A DNA stretch of 64,000 bases from Pacificispira sp002696645 (GTDB taxonomy: Bacteria > Pseudomonadota > Alphaproteobacteria > UBA8366 > Aestuariispiraceae), in assembly GCF_048892425.1 (NCBI RefSeq), contig NZ_JBLZHU010000005.1:244625-308624 (forward strand), read 5' to 3'. Under the pieces are notes generated by a model. The model saw nothing but the letters and a program-made list of their open reading frames with translations, had not been told where the DNA came from and ran no database searches. Every line of letters starts with the position of its first letter. Position 1 is the first letter of the stretch. The position numbers were made by a program, and so were the translations under genes. Shown here one piece after another: positions 19,687 to 28,770 of the stretch.

Positions 19687-20802
19687 ATGGCAAGATTTAG
19701 ATGGATTTGGGCGATCCTCGCCACTATTGCAGCACTGGGGCTGCTGGTAGCGTTCGTCCGCACCAATGATGCGGCCTTTACAGTGTACAAACGCCTTAAG
19801 GCGAAAGATCAGTATGTCTATGAAGAGGTCCGGCCCAGTCTTGTGACACAGGATCCCGCTACTTTTTTATCAATCAAGACACCTGCGGATGTTATGGCGT
19901 ATCGCGATACGTTGACGCACTTGGTCTATGGCGCGGATGGTCTACGCCGGGCAGAAATCCCGATCCCGGCCGATGAAGACAGTTCAATTCTGAACGTCGT
20001 CCGACAGTTTTCAGGGGTTGCGGAGGCACATCGTTTTGCATTGGAGGTCCGACCCGGCCTTTATTCCTATATTTATCTTATGGTCCCAGCGCGCCCGATG
20101 CCGCAGCGTGGATTGATCTATCATCATGGCTTTGCAGGCAGTTTTCCCCAGCGCCAGGATTTGATTGAGGCCGCCCTGAAAAAGGGGCTGACGGTTATCG
20201 TCATGGACCAATTGGCCTATGGGGAGAATGTCGGGCAGGCCCCCTGTGATTTTCCCGCTGATGGTACTTGCCACGCAAATTTGCAATTTGATCTGACCAA
20301 ATTGAAGACCCCCCTGGCGATCCATGTTGAACCCGTACGTGTCGCAATTGATCTTTTGAACCAGCGGGGTATCAGCGATGTGACCGTAGTGGGCTTCTCC
20401 GCAGGGTCAGGAACAATCGTTCTGACCGCTGCTTTGGATGAAAGAATACGAACATCCATCGCGGTGGCGGGAACCTTGCCCTATTACCTGCGTGAAGGGC
20501 AGGACGCCCCGATTGGGGTTGCGGATTATGCCCCCTTGCGGGATGCGATGAGTTTGATGGATCTGTATATCCTGGGGGCATCGGGAGAAGGACGGGTGCA
20601 AACGCATCTTTTCAACCGATATGACCGATGTTGCTTTCGGAATGTGAAAGGGTTGTTGTACGAACCGGTGATTTCTGATCGCCTGAAGGAACTGGACCTG
20701 GGCGGTCAGTTCCAGATACGCATCGACGAAAGTCACGCCCATCATGGTATTTCGAAATGGGGGATTGCCATGATCTTTGAGCTTATGGGGCTTCAGGAAT
20801 AG
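19687..20802 (+). CDS. Membrane-anchored alpha/beta hydrolase family protein
   Basis: The protein is about 371 residues. One N-terminal TM (RWIWAILATIAALGLLVAFV) is followed by a hydrolase domain with the oxyanion segment LIYHHGFAGSF, nucleophile elbow GFSAGSG and a late Asp/His region (IDESHAHHG). A single anchor and export of the catalytic part suggest a periplasmic acyl- or sugar-ester hydrolase. It faces away from the O-antigen ligase-type gene, so action on a surface glycan is conceivable (inference). TTG at 19675 is an alternative start. Confidence 0.7.
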   Translation: MARFRWIWAILATIAALGLLVAFVRTNDAAFTVYKRLKAKDQYVYEEVRPSLVTQDPATFLSIKTPADVMAYRDTLTHLVYGADGLRRAEIPIPADEDSSILNVVRQFSGVAEAHRFALEVRPGLYSYIYLMVPARPMPQRGLIYHHGFAGSFPQRQDLIEAALKKGLTVIVMDQLAYGENVGQAPCDFPADGTCHANLQFDLTKLKTPLAIHVEPVRVAIDLLNQRGISDVTVVGFSAGSGTIVLTAALDERIRTSIAVAGTLPYYLREGQDAPIGVADYAPLRDAMSLMDLYILGASGEGRVQTHLFNRYDRCCFRNVKGLLYEPVISDRLKELDLGGQFQIRIDESHAHHGISKWGIAMIFELMGLQE

Positions 20803-20825
20803 TCCCTTTTCAAGGAGGATTTAGA

Positions 20826-21890
20826 ATGACCAATGTTTATGCCGGGGCTTCTGGCGCTGCTGTGGGGCACAATCACGCAGACTTTGTTGATTTGCGCAGC
20901 GATACCGTGACGCGTCCGACACCTGGCATGCTGGCTGCCATGGCGGGGGCTGAGGTTGGGGATGATGTCTATGGCGATGATCCAACCGCCATTGCCTTGG
21001 AACAGAAAGTAGCGGAAACCTTTGGCAAAGAGGCCGGGCTGTTCCTGCCCACCGGAACCCAGAGCAATTTCTGCGCCCTATTGGCCCATTGCGGGCGCGG
21101 GGAGGAAGTCTTGGTGGGGCGGGCCTATCACGTCTATTCCTATGAAGCCAAAGGGGCCTCTGTTTTGGGCGGTATAGGGCTGGAGCCATTGGATGTTGCG
21201 GCAGATAACGGGCTGGAACCTGAAACTGTCGCGAAGGCAGTCAAGGGCAATGACCCGCATTTGCCCATCACGCGCCTTTTGTCCCTGGAAAATACGGTCA
21301 GCGGCAAGGCCGTTCCCCTGACGCGGCAGGAGGCGGCGGCGGCAGCTGCGCGCGATGTCGGCCTGTCTGTGCATCTGGATGGTGCGCGGGCCTTTAATGC
21401 TGCGATTGCCCTGGGCATTGATCCCAAAACATTGGCGCGCTGTGCGGATTCCGTTTCGGTGTGCTTGTCAAAAGGACTGGGAACACCGGCCGGGTCGGTC
21501 CTGTGTGGTTCCAAATCTCTTATCCAGAAGGCACACCGATATCGCAAAATGTTGGGTGGTGGCATGCGTCAAGTCGGGATTCTGGCCGCAGCGGGGCTGT
21601 ATGCGTTGGAACACCATGCCCCGAATCTGGCGCAGGATCACCAGCGCGCAGAAAAACTGCGGCTCGCCTTAAGTGAGATTCCTGGCCTTTCTGTCGATCT
21701 GTCGCCGCTGCAAACCAATATGGTTCTGCTGCAAACACGCGATGTTGATGCGGCGTCGCTGGTCGTTGCCTTAAAGGCACAAGGGGTAATCGCCAGCGGC
21801 TCAGGGAAAAATATGCGCCTGGTCGTTCACCGCGATATCAATGATGATGGAATCGACCGGGTGATCGCAGGATTCAGGGCAAGTCTATAG
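20826..21890 (+). CDS. ltaE: Low-specificity L-threonine aldolase
   Basis: The 354-residue PLP enzyme cleaves threonine or allo-threonine to glycine and acetaldehyde. Characteristic segments are DLRSDTVTRPTPGM at the N terminus, GDDVYGDDP, the His-containing HVYSYEAKG, HLDGARAFNAA and the Schiff-base Lys in VCLSKGLGTPAGS. An excellent AAGGAGGA site sits 8 bp upstream of the ATG. Its 3' end overlaps the convergent carA stop by 6 bp. Confidence 0.93.
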   Translation: MTNVYAGASGAAVGHNHADFVDLRSDTVTRPTPGMLAAMAGAEVGDDVYGDDPTAIALEQKVAETFGKEAGLFLPTGTQSNFCALLAHCGRGEEVLVGRAYHVYSYEAKGASVLGGIGLEPLDVAADNGLEPETVAKAVKGNDPHLPITRLLSLENTVSGKAVPLTRQEAAAAAARDVGLSVHLDGARAFNAAIALGIDPKTLARCADSVSVCLSKGLGTPAGSVLCGSKSLIQKAHRYRKMLGGGMRQVGILAAAGLYALEHHAPNLAQDHQRAEKLRLALSEIPGLSVDLSPLQTNMVLLQTRDVDAASLVVALKAQGVIASGSGKNMRLVVHRDINDDGIDRVIAGFRASL

Positions 21891-23093
21891 ACGCGCCGCC
21901 ATCAAATCGACAAAGCGATTGAACAGATAATGACTGTCCTGCGGTCCGGGGGAGGCTTCCGGGTGGTATTGCACCGAAAACACGGGGCGCCCGGTGACTT
22001 GCAGGCCCGCCAATGACCCGTCGAACAGGGAAAAGTGGGTGCCCTCAACGCCATCTGGCAGGCTGTCCTTGTCGACCACGAAACCGTGGTTCTGGCTGGT
22101 GATTTCAACCTTATTGGTGGTCAGGTCCTTGATGGGGTGATTGGCACCATGATGGCCCAAATGCATCTTTGCGGTCTTGGCGCCCAGCGCTAAAGCCAGC
22201 ATCTGGTGGCCCAGGCAAATTCCGAAAACCGGCGTGTCGGTCTTCAGGATGCCTTGGATCATTGGCACCGCATAGGTGCCGGTCGCCGCCGGGTCGCCCG
22301 GACCATTGGACAGAAAGATACCATCTGGCTTATGGGCCAGGACTTCGTCGGCCGTAGCGGTCGCTGGCAGGACCGTGATTTCACAGCCCAGTGTCGCCAA
22401 CCGGCGCAGAATGTTTCTTTTGATCCCGAAATCAATGGCGACAACCTTGTATTTCGGATCTTTCAGGGTGCCGTATCCGTCCTTCAGGCTCCAGTCCGAC
22501 TGGGACCAATCATAGGCCTGGGTGCAGGATACATCTTTCGCCAGGTCCATGCCTTCCAGTCCGGGCCAGTCGCGGGCCTGTTCCCACAGGGCGTGCAGGT
22601 CGAATTGACCATCGGCGCGATGGGACAGGACGGCATTAGGTGCACCAGCATTGCGAATGCGGCGGCTCAACTGGCGCGTATCCACCCCAGTCAGGGCTGG
22701 CAGGCCCTGTGCCTTCAACCAGCCGTCTAAATGGCTGACTGCGCGAAAATTTGATGGTTCGGTGATGTCCGCGCGCAGAATGCAGCCGCAGGCAGAGGGG
22801 GTTGTTGTTTCCAGGTCTTCCAGATTTGCGCCGACATTGCCGATATGAGGGAAGGTGAAAGTCACCATCTGTCCGGCATAGGATGGGTCAGTCATGATTT
22901 CCTGATAGCCGGTCATTGCCGTGTTGAAACAGACCTCGCCAACCCTAGTAACTTCCGCGCCTGCGCCGCGTCCCCACAATACGGTGCCATCTGCCAGAAC
23001 CAGGACAGCCGTTGCCCCCTCGGGCTGAGGCGGAAAAGTCGGACCAGGGCTGCTTGAGACCGTGTTGTTGGTTGGCGCGCTGTCGGTGGGCAT
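21885..23093 (-). CDS. carA: Carbamoyl-phosphate synthase small chain
   Basis: The 402-residue glutaminase subunit releases ammonia from glutamine for carbamoyl phosphate, used in arginine and pyrimidine synthesis. The N-terminal CPSase_sm_chain domain contains GEVCFNTAMTGYQE; the C-terminal class I amidotransferase domain has nucleophile Cys in GICLGHQ and the His/Glu pair in QYHPEASPGP. The large subunit gene carB is not adjacent here. It is divergent from the YqeY-like gene across 266 bp that should hold both promoters; I see no clear leader-peptide attenuator. Confidence 0.96.
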   Translation of the reverse strand: MPTDSAPTNNTVSSSPGPTFPPQPEGATAVLVLADGTVLWGRGAGAEVTRVGEVCFNTAMTGYQEIMTDPSYAGQMVTFTFPHIGNVGANLEDLETTTPSACGCILRADITEPSNFRAVSHLDGWLKAQGLPALTGVDTRQLSRRIRNAGAPNAVLSHRADGQFDLHALWEQARDWPGLEGMDLAKDVSCTQAYDWSQSDWSLKDGYGTLKDPKYKVVAIDFGIKRNILRRLATLGCEITVLPATATADEVLAHKPDGIFLSNGPGDPAATGTYAVPMIQGILKTDTPVFGICLGHQMLALALGAKTAKMHLGHHGANHPIKDLTTNKVEITSQNHGFVVDKDSLPDGVEGTHFSLFDGSLAGLQVTGRPVFSVQYHPEASPGPQDSHYLFNRFVDLMAARL

Positions 23094-23359
23094 GGTGTCA
23101 TTCTTCCAGTCTGTCAGAGGGTTAAGTCGAACCTGACGGTTTCAAAGACTGGGCTTCTGCGGGATGCCTGCTGAAGACCAGCGGATGGATACGCGACCCA
23201 CACGAAAAGGTCAACCCAGATTTGATTCGTAAAACATATGTTTTTCAATAGCTTAGTGTTTTTCGTCTGAGTTGCGGGCGGCGGGTTGATCGGTTAATGT
23301 CCGCCACTTACAGCAAGAGCGTTCTTGCACTATTGTGAAACCGGGATGGGAGAGACCCA

Positions 23360-23812
23360 ATGCGCGATGCTTTAACCCAGGCGCTTAAGGAATCCATGCG
23401 CGCGAAGGATGAGCGCGCGGTATCCACGTTGCGCCTGATCCTGGCGGCTTTGAAGGACCGGGATATTGCGGCGCGTTCCAAAGGGAACACGACGGGCATT
23501 ACGGATGATGAAGTCCTGCAAATGCTGCAAAGCATGGTCAAACAGCGGCGGGATTCGATTGCGATGTACGAACAGGGCGGGCGTCTGGAACTTGCTGAAC
23601 GCGAGCAACAGGAAATCGATGTCATTCAGCGGTATCTGCCAAAGCAGATGACGGAAGACGAAATTGAACAGGCCGTGCAGGATTTGATTGAAGAGATGAA
23701 TGCTTCCGGTCTGAAGCAGATGGGTGCCGTGATGGGGGAGTTGCGGGATCGCTATGCGGGCCAGATGGACTTTGCCAAGGCTTCCCCCATTGTTAAGCAA
23801 AAGCTGGCTTAA
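23360..23812 (+). CDS. GatB/YqeY domain-containing protein
   Basis: This 150-residue soluble protein is the stand-alone form of the helical YqeY domain that is also found at the C terminus of the amidotransferase subunit GatB. Typical segments are LTQALKESMRAKDERAVSTLRLILAA and QRYLPKQMTEDEI, and the closing MGAVMGELRDRYAGQMDFA. The role is presumed to involve tRNA or RNA contact but is not established. In alphaproteobacteria it often lies between carA and dnaG; here carA is the divergent neighbour but dnaG is absent. Confidence 0.9.
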   Translation: MRDALTQALKESMRAKDERAVSTLRLILAALKDRDIAARSKGNTTGITDDEVLQMLQSMVKQRRDSIAMYEQGGRLELAEREQQEIDVIQRYLPKQMTEDEIEQAVQDLIEEMNASGLKQMGAVMGELRDRYAGQMDFAKASPIVKQKLA

Positions 23813-23829
23813 TCGGACCGATGTGCCCC

Positions 23830-24321
23830 CTATTTCGGCTCGGGGCGCCGTTTCTCAGCCAGCATCTTGTATCCTTCGTCCGATAGACTGCCTGCAATAT
23901 CCAATAGCAGGGCATTGGTCTCATCAAAGTAACGCGTCTGGGCATCGCGCGTCTGTCGCAGCGCTGCGGTCAACTGTTCCGGGTCCCGAACGCCATTCTG
24001 CATCAAATCCCGCAGGCGGGCGCGTGTCGCCCATGTTTCCGCTTTTGCCCGGGACAGGGCAGGGCCGTGTTTCTCCCTCAACGTGATCAGGGCGTCACGA
24101 TCCTGATCAGGCATGTGCTTGAGGAAATGTGCGGACCGCCCCTCTTCACCCGGCGCATCGGTCTGCATGAACCGCATCATTTCGTAAAACGGACGGGGCG
24201 GTCGGTCATGGTCTTCATGATGCCGGAAAAACCCTATCGCCAAAAAGCCAATCAGGAACAGATTGAGCGCCAGTGACCCAATCAACACCCAACGCCGCGT
24301 TGTCACTGCAGGGGTGATCAT
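23830..24321 (-). CDS. Periplasmic heavy-metal sensor-like (Spy/CpxP-type) protein
   Basis: The 163-residue protein has one N-terminal TM helix (about 11–31), a His/Asp-rich juxtamembrane stretch (FFRHHEDHDRPP) and an all-helical periplasmic part with a LTxxQ-like pair of helices (DRDALITLREKHGPALSRAK; DPEQLTAALRQTRDAQ). This is the layout of membrane-anchored CnrX/CpxP-like metal sensors. Its ATG overlaps the stop of the preceding anti-sigma-like gene (ATGA at 24318–24321), so it is translationally coupled in the EF-hand–ECF sigma operon. Sensing of a metal ion is inferred from family and His richness. Confidence 0.75.
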   Translation of the reverse strand: MITPAVTTRRWVLIGSLALNLFLIGFLAIGFFRHHEDHDRPPRPFYEMMRFMQTDAPGEEGRSAHFLKHMPDQDRDALITLREKHGPALSRAKAETWATRARLRDLMQNGVRDPEQLTAALRQTRDAQTRYFDETNALLLDIAGSLSDEGYKMLAEKRRPEPK

Positions 24322-24806
24322 AATGAATCCTCCGATCCCAGCAGGAATGCATCAAAGGGCGATGACGTATCCGTAGTATCTGTTGAGACATATTGTCCGG
24401 TCATGTCGGCCAATGCGGCTGATGTATCCGGATTGGCAAGGCCCAGCATAACCCCCAGCAACAAGGCCGCAGCCAATGCGCCAGTGGGTTGCCAGACAGG
24501 ACCCCACCAATCAAACAGAGCACGCAGCCGTATCATCAGGCCAGGCTGGGCCTTCGCCTGCATCGCGGTAATCGCTGATTCCGAAAGGGCGGGGACTGCT
24601 GCCGTTGCCAGCATCTGGTCCAGTATTCGCGCCTGCGCCAGCGCCTGGCGGATTGCCGGTGTATCCGTCGCGGCCCTTTGTTGCGCTGCCGTGCGCTCCG
24701 ATTCCGGCCAGTGCAGCGGATCCGCGCCATAGGCGGCGATCAGCACAAGCAATCGGTCTTCTGATATTTCAGAGAGCATGTCCGAACCCTTTCTTCCCAT
24801 CATCAT
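24318..24806 (-). CDS. Anti-sigma-factor-like membrane protein
   Basis: The 162-residue protein begins with an acidic, helical cytoplasmic part (EDRLLVLIAAYGADPLHWPE, a recurring alphaproteobacterial motif), followed by a single TM helix (about 105–125, GALAAALLLGVMLGLANP) and a short external tail. Position directly after an ECF sigma gene, with ATGA overlap at 24803–24806, indicates an anti-sigma factor. No zinc-binding HxxxCxxC motif is present. ATG at 24779 is an alternative start. Function rests on topology and context. Confidence 0.65.
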   Translation of the reverse strand: MMMGRKGSDMLSEISEDRLLVLIAAYGADPLHWPESERTAAQQRAATDTPAIRQALAQARILDQMLATAAVPALSESAITAMQAKAQPGLMIRLRALFDWWGPVWQPTGALAAALLLGVMLGLANPDTSAALADMTGQYVSTDTTDTSSPFDAFLLGSEDSL

Positions 24807-25414
24807 AGCAAATCCTGCTTTTCGTCCAACAACTGGCTGCGCAAAGTGCGTCGCCCGCGGGCTAAAAGTGATTCGAGAGCATCAACAGAGATTCCCATCG
24901 AAGTCGCGGCCTCGCTCTGTGAAATGCCTTCAAAATGAACCAGCGCCAGGGCTGCGCGTTGTCGATCTGGCAGACCTGCCAAGGCAGCTTGAACCCGAAT
25001 GCTGATGTCTTGTGTCTGATGTAGCGCCTCAGCATTGGGCGTATCGTCTGGTTGCGCGTTCATCGTTTCGTCATCGGTAATCCAGCGTTTGCGCCGTCGC
25101 AGCTTGTCGATGCAAAGATTGCGGGATGTGCGCATCAGCCATCCGCCAGCATCGCGGTCTGGGGCCTGTGCGCCGGTATTGTTGCTTAATGCTTTCCACA
25201 GCCTGGAAAAACTTTCCTGCGTAGCGTCTTCGGCCTCACTGGATTCACCCAGGACGCGGTAACAATTGGCGAACACCCGTGTCATATAGCGGTCCAGCAA
25301 GTGCCGAAATGCCGTTCCGTCGCCTTTTGCGGCTGCGGATAACAGGTCGCCATCCCCTGATTGGCCATAAGAGGGAGCCTGGTTCTGGTTTGCGCCCGAT
25401 GGCGGGGCTGTCAT
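24803..25414 (-). CDS. ECF-type RNA polymerase sigma factor
   Basis: The product is about 203 residues, with sigma-70 region 2 (FRHLLDRYMTRVFANCYRVL, then EDATQESFSRLW and NLCIDKLRRRKR) and region 4 (LAGLPDRQRAALALVHFEGI, then EAATSMGISVDALESLLARG). No other sigma regions are present, as in ECF factors. ATG at 25414, with AGGATACGGT in front, is preferred over an upstream ATG at 25531 that adds 39 residues of Arg-rich, unconserved sequence. It is co-transcribed after the EF-hand gene and coupled to an anti-sigma-like gene. Confidence 0.88.
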   Translation of the reverse strand: MTAPPSGANQNQAPSYGQSGDGDLLSAAAKGDGTAFRHLLDRYMTRVFANCYRVLGESSEAEDATQESFSRLWKALSNNTGAQAPDRDAGGWLMRTSRNLCIDKLRRRKRWITDDETMNAQPDDTPNAEALHQTQDISIRVQAALAGLPDRQRAALALVHFEGISQSEAATSMGISVDALESLLARGRRTLRSQLLDEKQDLL

Positions 25415-25539
25415 ACCGTATCCTAGTGCTGATGGTTTTGCTGGTCGCGGTTGCAGACAAGAGGGGGCGGCGCCAGTAACGGTGGCTTCTGAAAGCAAAA
25501 CCGCCATCCTGCGCCGCCCAACACGTCTCATGTCCGTGC

Positions 25540-26067
25540 TTAATCCTTAGGCTGATCATGCATGGGTTGCAACTCTTCCACACTGATGGTGTCGTCATTG
25601 TCGCGATCCATATGTTCGAACATATGATCTGACATTTCAGCCATTTCGGCGGCTTCAATACGGCCACTGCCATCCTTGTCCATACGCCAGAAGCGCTTGC
25701 CACCGCGATGAGGGCCCATGTCAGACGTCAGGAATTCTTCCTGTGTGACGGTGCCATCGCCATTTTTGTCCAGCATCTTGAATTTCATCAATCGGGCTGC
25801 CGTCGCCATTTCTTTTGGTGTGATGGCGCCATCGCCATTGGTGTCTGCATCGGCGAATTTTGCGTCCCGAAAGGCCTGGGCTTCCGCTTTGGTAACGGAT
25901 CCGTCGCCATTGGTGTCCATTTCAGCGATCATGCGTTCCATATGGGGCCCCGCCATTTTGTGCGGGCCGCCCTGCCATCCATTCGCCATGACCGTGGTGC
26001 CACCCAATGCTGCGCCAATCAGACCAGCGCCAATCAAAAGGGCAAGTTTTTTGTTCGATAGTGCCAT
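25540..26067 (-). CDS. Exported EF-hand calcium-binding protein
   Basis: This 175-residue protein has an N-terminal signal-like helix (KLALLIGAGLIGAALGGTTV) and five EF-hand loops: DTNGDGSVTKAE, DTNGDGAITPKE, DKNGDGTVTQEE, DKDGSGRIEAAE and the weaker DRDNDDTISVEE. It should bind several calcium ions outside the cytoplasm. Start 26067 is set by AAGGATC upstream; an ATG at 26082 would add five residues. It heads a four-gene minus-strand operon: EF-hand, ECF sigma, anti-sigma-like, Spy-like. This suggests an envelope-stress or ion-responsive module. Confidence 0.85.
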   Translation of the reverse strand: MALSNKKLALLIGAGLIGAALGGTTVMANGWQGGPHKMAGPHMERMIAEMDTNGDGSVTKAEAQAFRDAKFADADTNGDGAITPKEMATAARLMKFKMLDKNGDGTVTQEEFLTSDMGPHRGGKRFWRMDKDGSGRIEAAEMAEMSDHMFEHMDRDNDDTISVEELQPMHDQPKD

Positions 26068-26248
26068 GTTGCGATCCTTCATTTACTGTTACGTCTCAGA
26101 GGGGTTGTCCCGCTGTCATGTCTCAAGGACGCTGGGTATTGTGTTTTCCGTCGCGATTATTTTGCATATGCGAAATAGCATTGCGGGTATCGGGCAGGCA
26201 TGCGAATTTAAGCAAGATGCCCTGTCCTGATTGGAGGAGAGCCGTGCT

Positions 26249-26884
26249 ATGACTGGAAAAATACTGACTATTGCCCAGCAGAAGGGCGGTGCCGGTAAGT
26301 CAACACTGGCGGCTCATTTAGCCCTGGCCTGGGCCCTGAAAAGGAAATCCGTCGCCCTGGTTGATATCGATCCCCAGCAAAGTCTGGCGGCATGGTACGA
26401 CCAACGGGAAATCACTTTGGGTGCGGATCAGACCCAAATCACCTTTGCATCCGCAACCGGTTGGCGTGCCGCTGGCGTCGTTGAGAAATTGGCGAAAACC
26501 CATGACTATGTTCTGATCGACAGTCCCCCCCATGCTGACACCGACGCGCGTGTCGCGGTTCGGGCGGCGGATCTTGTGCTGGTCCCGGTACAGCCCAGCC
26601 CGTTGGATGTCTGGGCCACATTACCCACTTTGGAAATGGCAGTGAAGGAAAAGTCAGCGGTGCTGCTGGTGCTCAACAGGGTACCGCCGCGGGCTAATCT
26701 GACGGCCCAGATGATCACCAAACTGGGCGGGTACAAGGTTACTGTCGCCAAATCGACGATCGGGAATCGTGTCGCCTTTGCCGATGCCATGGTTTCTGGC
26801 CGAACTGCCTTGGAAACAAAGGCGTCGTCGGTTGCTGCAAAAGAACTGCGCGCCCTGGCCAATGAGCTGTCAAAAGCACTTTAG
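26249..26884 (+). CDS. Orphan ParA/MinD-family ATPase
   Basis: The 211-residue deviant-Walker ATPase shows AQQKGGAGKSTLAAHLALAWA with the signature Lys of the ParA superfamily, switch I VDIDPQQSL, and YVLIDSPPHADTDARVAV. The size fits small chromosomal ParA-like proteins that position protein complexes. No parB or parS is adjacent. ATG 26249 is preceded by GGAGGAGAG; a TTG at 26231 would add six residues. It converges with the 2OG oxygenase gene with a 4-bp overlap of the 3' ends. Confidence 0.85.
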   Translation: MTGKILTIAQQKGGAGKSTLAAHLALAWALKRKSVALVDIDPQQSLAAWYDQREITLGADQTQITFASATGWRAAGVVEKLAKTHDYVLIDSPPHADTDARVAVRAADLVLVPVQPSPLDVWATLPTLEMAVKEKSAVLLVLNRVPPRANLTAQMITKLGGYKVTVAKSTIGNRVAFADAMVSGRTALETKASSVAAKELRALANELSKAL

Positions 26885-27549
26885 AGCAAGGGCTGATCGG
26901 CGACCTTGCCTGCCAGCTTCTCGCGGGCAATGTTCCAGGCGATGCTGATGCGATGCCCATCGCCCAGATAGGGCGTGACGTAATGCACAACAAAACTTGG
27001 GAACATCACCAAAGTGCCAGGATCCAGCGGTGGATAGATTTGTGATGTGACGCATCCAGGCGATGTCGGGCAGCATTTTGCCACGCGCGGGTCTGTTATT
27101 CCCAACGCTCCATTGAATTCCGCGCGGTCCTTAGGATCAGGCGGCTCCAGATGATAGACAAGGCTCATTTCCGTGCGACGATGCGCATGGGGACCAATGA
27201 ATTCGCCTTTACGATATACGCTGGCCCAACAATCATCGATCTCTGCTGTTTTTGCCTGGGTAATCATCTTAAAGGCCAGTTTTGCCCGTTCATGCAGCAG
27301 TCTCATCGCAGGACAGGGCCAGGACCCGATATCGCGGACCTTAGCACCTCCGGCACCGACCCAGCGATCCCCTTCCGCTTTCCGAAAGGCTTCTTCGCCC
27401 GCCAGCAGTTTTGGCCCGGCGACAGACCGGATCAAATCATTGTCTGGAAAAACCGCGAAATAGACCATCGGGTCCATGTTTTGGATGCGAACACCCTTTG
27501 GCCAAATTGGCACCGATATCGGCCCAATCTGGATATGCTCATCCGTCAT
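26881..27549 (-). CDS. Putative 2-oxoglutarate/Fe(II) oxygenase (TIGR02466-like)
   Basis: This 222-residue soluble protein has a double-stranded beta-helix core. Candidate ligands lie in GEFIGPHAHRRTEMSLVYHL and in the late MFPSFVVHYVTPY, with Arg in HRISIAWNI as the likely 2-oxoglutarate anchor. These match the small putative 2OG oxygenases of the TIGR02466/PF13759 group, whose substrates are unknown. The upstream side is a 290-bp AT-rich gap in which I see no gene. Confidence 0.68.
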   Translation of the reverse strand: MTDEHIQIGPISVPIWPKGVRIQNMDPMVYFAVFPDNDLIRSVAGPKLLAGEEAFRKAEGDRWVGAGGAKVRDIGSWPCPAMRLLHERAKLAFKMITQAKTAEIDDCWASVYRKGEFIGPHAHRRTEMSLVYHLEPPDPKDRAEFNGALGITDPRVAKCCPTSPGCVTSQIYPPLDPGTLVMFPSFVVHYVTPYLGDGHRISIAWNIAREKLAGKVADQPLL

Positions 27550-27840
27550 CAGGAATTCCCCCCCGGGTAATCCGAATTTTTATTACAATTTCACGAATTC
27601 GTGACCGGGGCAACCGCTCTGTGTAAAAATCAAGAAAAAACCCAATCAAAACGACCATTACTTGGATATATTATTTAAAAAATCGTTGTGTAAATGTTTT
27701 CAATACTACCCATGGAATAGTGTGCTGAACCATGTTAAGGCATTGTATGTAGTATGCTAATATTTCGTCCAGAATAGATTACCTAGTAGGGCGTCCTGAG
27801 GAGATATTTCATCGCTATTTTTCTTTGAACCGGGGGGTGT

Positions 27841-28767
27841 ATGAAAATCTTGTTGATCGGGATTATTGGTCTGGGGATTATTCTGTTTGTTGTAGGCGTT
27901 TGGTTTTGGACATCGGACAAGCCGCGCACTGAATTACAGGCGCGGTATCTGGAACGGCCGTCCGACCTTGTCGACGTGTTGGGGATATCCCTGCATGTAA
28001 GAGACCGCGGCCCGCGCGACGGGCCCGTCCTTATTATGATGCATGGATTTGGGTCCAGTTTGCATACATGGGACGGATGGGCAGATGAATTGGCAGACCG
28101 CTTTCGCGTCATTCGCTTTGATCTGCCTGGCAGTGGATTGTCCATGCCGGACCCGACAGGAGACTATTCTGATGCCCGGACATTGGACATTCTAAACATC
28201 TTAATGGATCAGTTGGGCATCGAAAAAGCAGCAATGATCGGCAATTCCATTGGGGGGCGATTGGCCTGGCAAATGGCGGCCAAATTTCCGGAACGGGTTA
28301 CGAAGCTGGTTCTTGTCTCCCCGGATGGATATGCCAGTCATGGATTTGACTATGGTAAGGCCCCGGATGTTCCGATATCGATCACTCTGATGCGGTATTT
28401 CCTGCCGAAATTCCTGTTGAAAATGAGCCTGCTGCCGGCCTATGGCGATCCCAGTCGTTTGGACACAGACACGGTTGATCGGTATTATGATTTGATGCTG
28501 GCCCCTGGATCGCGACAGGCCTTGATCCATCGCATGGAACAAACGGTGCTGGTCGACCCGGATCCTCTGTTGGCCACAATACAGGTGCCCGTTCTGCTGG
28601 TATGGGGCGAAAAGGATGCGATGATCCCGATATCCAATGCAGCAGACTATCAGCGGGTACTACACGACAGCACCCTGGTTCGGCTTGAAGGGTTGGGCCA
28701 TGTGCCGCAGGAAGAAGCACCAGCATTAACACTGCCCCCGGTTCGCGCCTTTCTTGAGCGCAAATAG
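27841..28767 (+). CDS. Membrane-anchored alpha/beta hydrolase
   Basis: The protein is 308 residues. An N-terminal TM (residues 3–23) precedes a canonical alpha/beta hydrolase: MMHGFGSSLHTW (oxyanion), nucleophile elbow GNSIGG, acid in WGEKDAMIP and catalytic His in GLGHVPQEE. The cap region lies between LVSPDGYA and VLLVWGEKD. It resembles meta-cleavage-product or lipase-type hydrolases. GGGGGG precedes the ATG. It converges with the histidine kinase gene, so no operon partner is visible. Confidence 0.82.
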   Translation: MKILLIGIIGLGIILFVVGVWFWTSDKPRTELQARYLERPSDLVDVLGISLHVRDRGPRDGPVLIMMHGFGSSLHTWDGWADELADRFRVIRFDLPGSGLSMPDPTGDYSDARTLDILNILMDQLGIEKAAMIGNSIGGRLAWQMAAKFPERVTKLVLVSPDGYASHGFDYGKAPDVPISITLMRYFLPKFLLKMSLLPAYGDPSRLDTDTVDRYYDLMLAPGSRQALIHRMEQTVLVDPDPLLATIQVPVLLVWGEKDAMIPISNAADYQRVLHDSTLVRLEGLGHVPQEEAPALTLPPVRAFLERK

Positions 28768-28770
28768 TAA

